From: Paenibacillus lutrae
GTDB lineage: Bacteria; Bacillota; Bacilli; Paenibacillales; NBRC-103111
Assembly (NCBI RefSeq): GCF_009757775.1
Contig: NZ_RHLK01000007.1
Coordinates: forward strand, 126,869 to 190,868
DNA: 64,000 bases
Direction of reading: 5' to 3'
Shown here: piece after piece, positions 63,247-64,000 of the stretch
Position numbering within the stretch: the first letter of the stretch is position 1
Layout of the letters: each line of letters starts with the position of its first letter
Position numbers and translations under genes: made by a program
Notes under the pieces: generated by a model
Told to the model about the DNA's origin: nothing
The model's database searches: none
Seen by the model: only the letters and a program-made list of their open reading frames with translations

Positions 63247-64000
63247 GCCTTAACGGCCTCTCTCCCGGTAATTTCGTGCACGCTGACTTTTCTGTCTTCT
63301 TCGATGGATAAAGTGAGGGCATCCGCTGTTGCAATCGAAGCCCGGGCCGCTGTTCCATCCAGCAGGGGCTTGAATTCTTCCTCTACCGGAGCTCCCTGCA
63401 TAATGCTGTGGAAGTAGTTCATTTCCTTGCTCATGATGCTGTGAAGCCACATCGGAGGCGTCATATTCGGTCTGCCGTACATAATGGCACCGTCGATCTC
63501 CAGGCCCTTGTAGATGCGGGTACGGTCGTCGTCTTCTTCCCGGCTTTCGTGAAGCAGGAACTGCTCCTCTCCGTCCGGCGTTTTCAAGACTACTCGGACG
63601 TCCTGCATATCAATGAGAATGGCGCCCTTCGTGCCTTGGATTTTGACATAATGCTCACTCCATCTAAAAGCGGAACCGTATTGAAGAGTGGCGAAACGGT
63701 TGCCCGCGAATTCCAGCGTAATAAACAGCATGTCGTCCTCATCGCCGAATTGTTCGCCTTGATGGGCCACGTTGCCGCCTACCATACACACTCTTTCGGC
63801 CGGTCCCATCAAGAACTGGATGAAATCAAGCTCATGGATATGGTGATAGAGATGCCCGCCTGAAATCTCCCGCTTCTTCTTCCAGCTAACCTCTTGCTGA
63901 GGCTCCTCCCAGCCGTTGCGTTCTGCATGACAGAAAAGCAGATCGCCGATCTTGCCCTCATTAATGAGCTGCTTCGCCTTCCGAACCCCGTTCATGAAGT
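63243..64000 (-). CDS. Gfo/Idh/MocA-family oxidoreductase, C-terminal part, cut by window edge
   Basis: About 252 residues are visible, covering the C-terminal substrate domain: IGDLLFCHAERNGWEEP, SGGHLYHHIHELDFIQFLMG (family HxxxxD motif) and the long sheet region (LEFAGNRFATLQYGS, RVVLKTPDGEEQFLLH). The nucleotide-binding half lies beyond the right edge. It is upstream of, and coupled to, the NanQ-like gene. Similar dehydrogenases occur in sialic acid clusters, where they act on anhydro- or modified sialic acids; this role is an inference from position. Confidence 0.85.
   Translation of the reverse strand, partial: FMNGVRKAKQLINEGKIGDLLFCHAERNGWEEPQQEVSWKKKREISGGHLYHHIHELDFIQFLMGPAERVCMVGGNVAHQGEQFGDEDDMLFITLEFAGNRFATLQYGSAFRWSEHYVKIQGTKGAILIDMQDVRVVLKTPDGEEQFLLHESREEDDDRTRIYKGLEIDGAIMYGRPNMTPPMWLHSIMSKEMNYFHSIMQGAPVEEEFKPLLDGTAARASIATADALTLSIEEDRKVSVHEITGREAVKA

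Overview
The window looks like the chromosome of a Gram-positive member of the Bacillales, most likely Paenibacillus or a close relative. The signs are an SLH-domain surface protein, strong AGGAGG-type ribosome sites with frequent GTG/TTG starts, YfkN, CsbD and YpfJ homologues, a YdaJ-N type exopolysaccharide operon, a GntR regulator fused to a solute-binding domain, and a GC content near 50%. No rRNA, tRNA, CRISPR array or prophage block was seen. A possible IS1182-type transposase start lies at the left edge, and a Gfo/Idh/MocA dehydrogenase is cut at the right edge.

Layout. 0-6 kb: transposase fragment, SLH surface protein and a large YfkN-type nucleotide phosphoesterase with a PhoP-box-like promoter. 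6-8 kb: a decayed secreted amidase with two frameshifts, a small coiled-coil exported protein and a frameshifted small membrane ORF. 8-17.5 kb: WYL regulator with effector-binding protein, isochorismatase-like hydrolase, AraC regulator, NADP-glutamate dehydrogenase, luciferase-like oxidoreductase, a 13-bp minisatellite, and a pseudokinase-GAF-LuxR regulator with a P-loop kinase. 17.5-27.6 kb: TVP38-type membrane protein, secreted GH18-like hydrolase, chemotaxis receptor, phosphoesterase, lipoprotein with HxlR regulator, uracil-DNA-glycosylase-like protein and a YedE/YedF sulfur uptake pair. 27.7-32.4 kb: two hybrid histidine kinases in tandem. 32.5-38.3 kb: GntR-SBP fusion divergent from a glycan-active enzyme candidate, an alkyltransferase-like protein, CsbD with a sigma-B-like promoter, and DbpA helicase.

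38.5-47 kb is the most coherent system: a six-gene minus-strand operon matching B. subtilis ydaJKLMN plus one extra polytopic membrane protein. It encodes a GH8-like hydrolase, the extra membrane protein, a DUF2334 deacetylase-like protein, a GT2 synthase, a BcsB-like partner, and a degenerate GGDEF protein that keeps a correctly spaced RxxD I-site. This looks like a c-di-GMP-gated exopolysaccharide synthase with a strong 37-bp dyad upstream. 47.4-51.7 kb: a DUF2157-GDYXXLXY membrane protein and a GH20 hexosaminidase. 51.8-55.8 kb is a decayed tandem duplication of a GNAT acetyltransferase-ypfJ unit. 55.8-60.1 kb holds a beta-clamp-like fragment, SRPBCC-MarR and CBS-MFS pairs with MarR regulators, and a GIY-YIG-like protein. 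60.1-64 kb is a sialic acid/ManNAc operon (oxidoreductase, nanQ-like, nanK-like ROK, nanA, nanE) with overlapping genes.

All identifications come from reading motifs and domain order by eye; no database search was run. Frameshifts in 6.9-7.9 kb could be real decay or assembly error.
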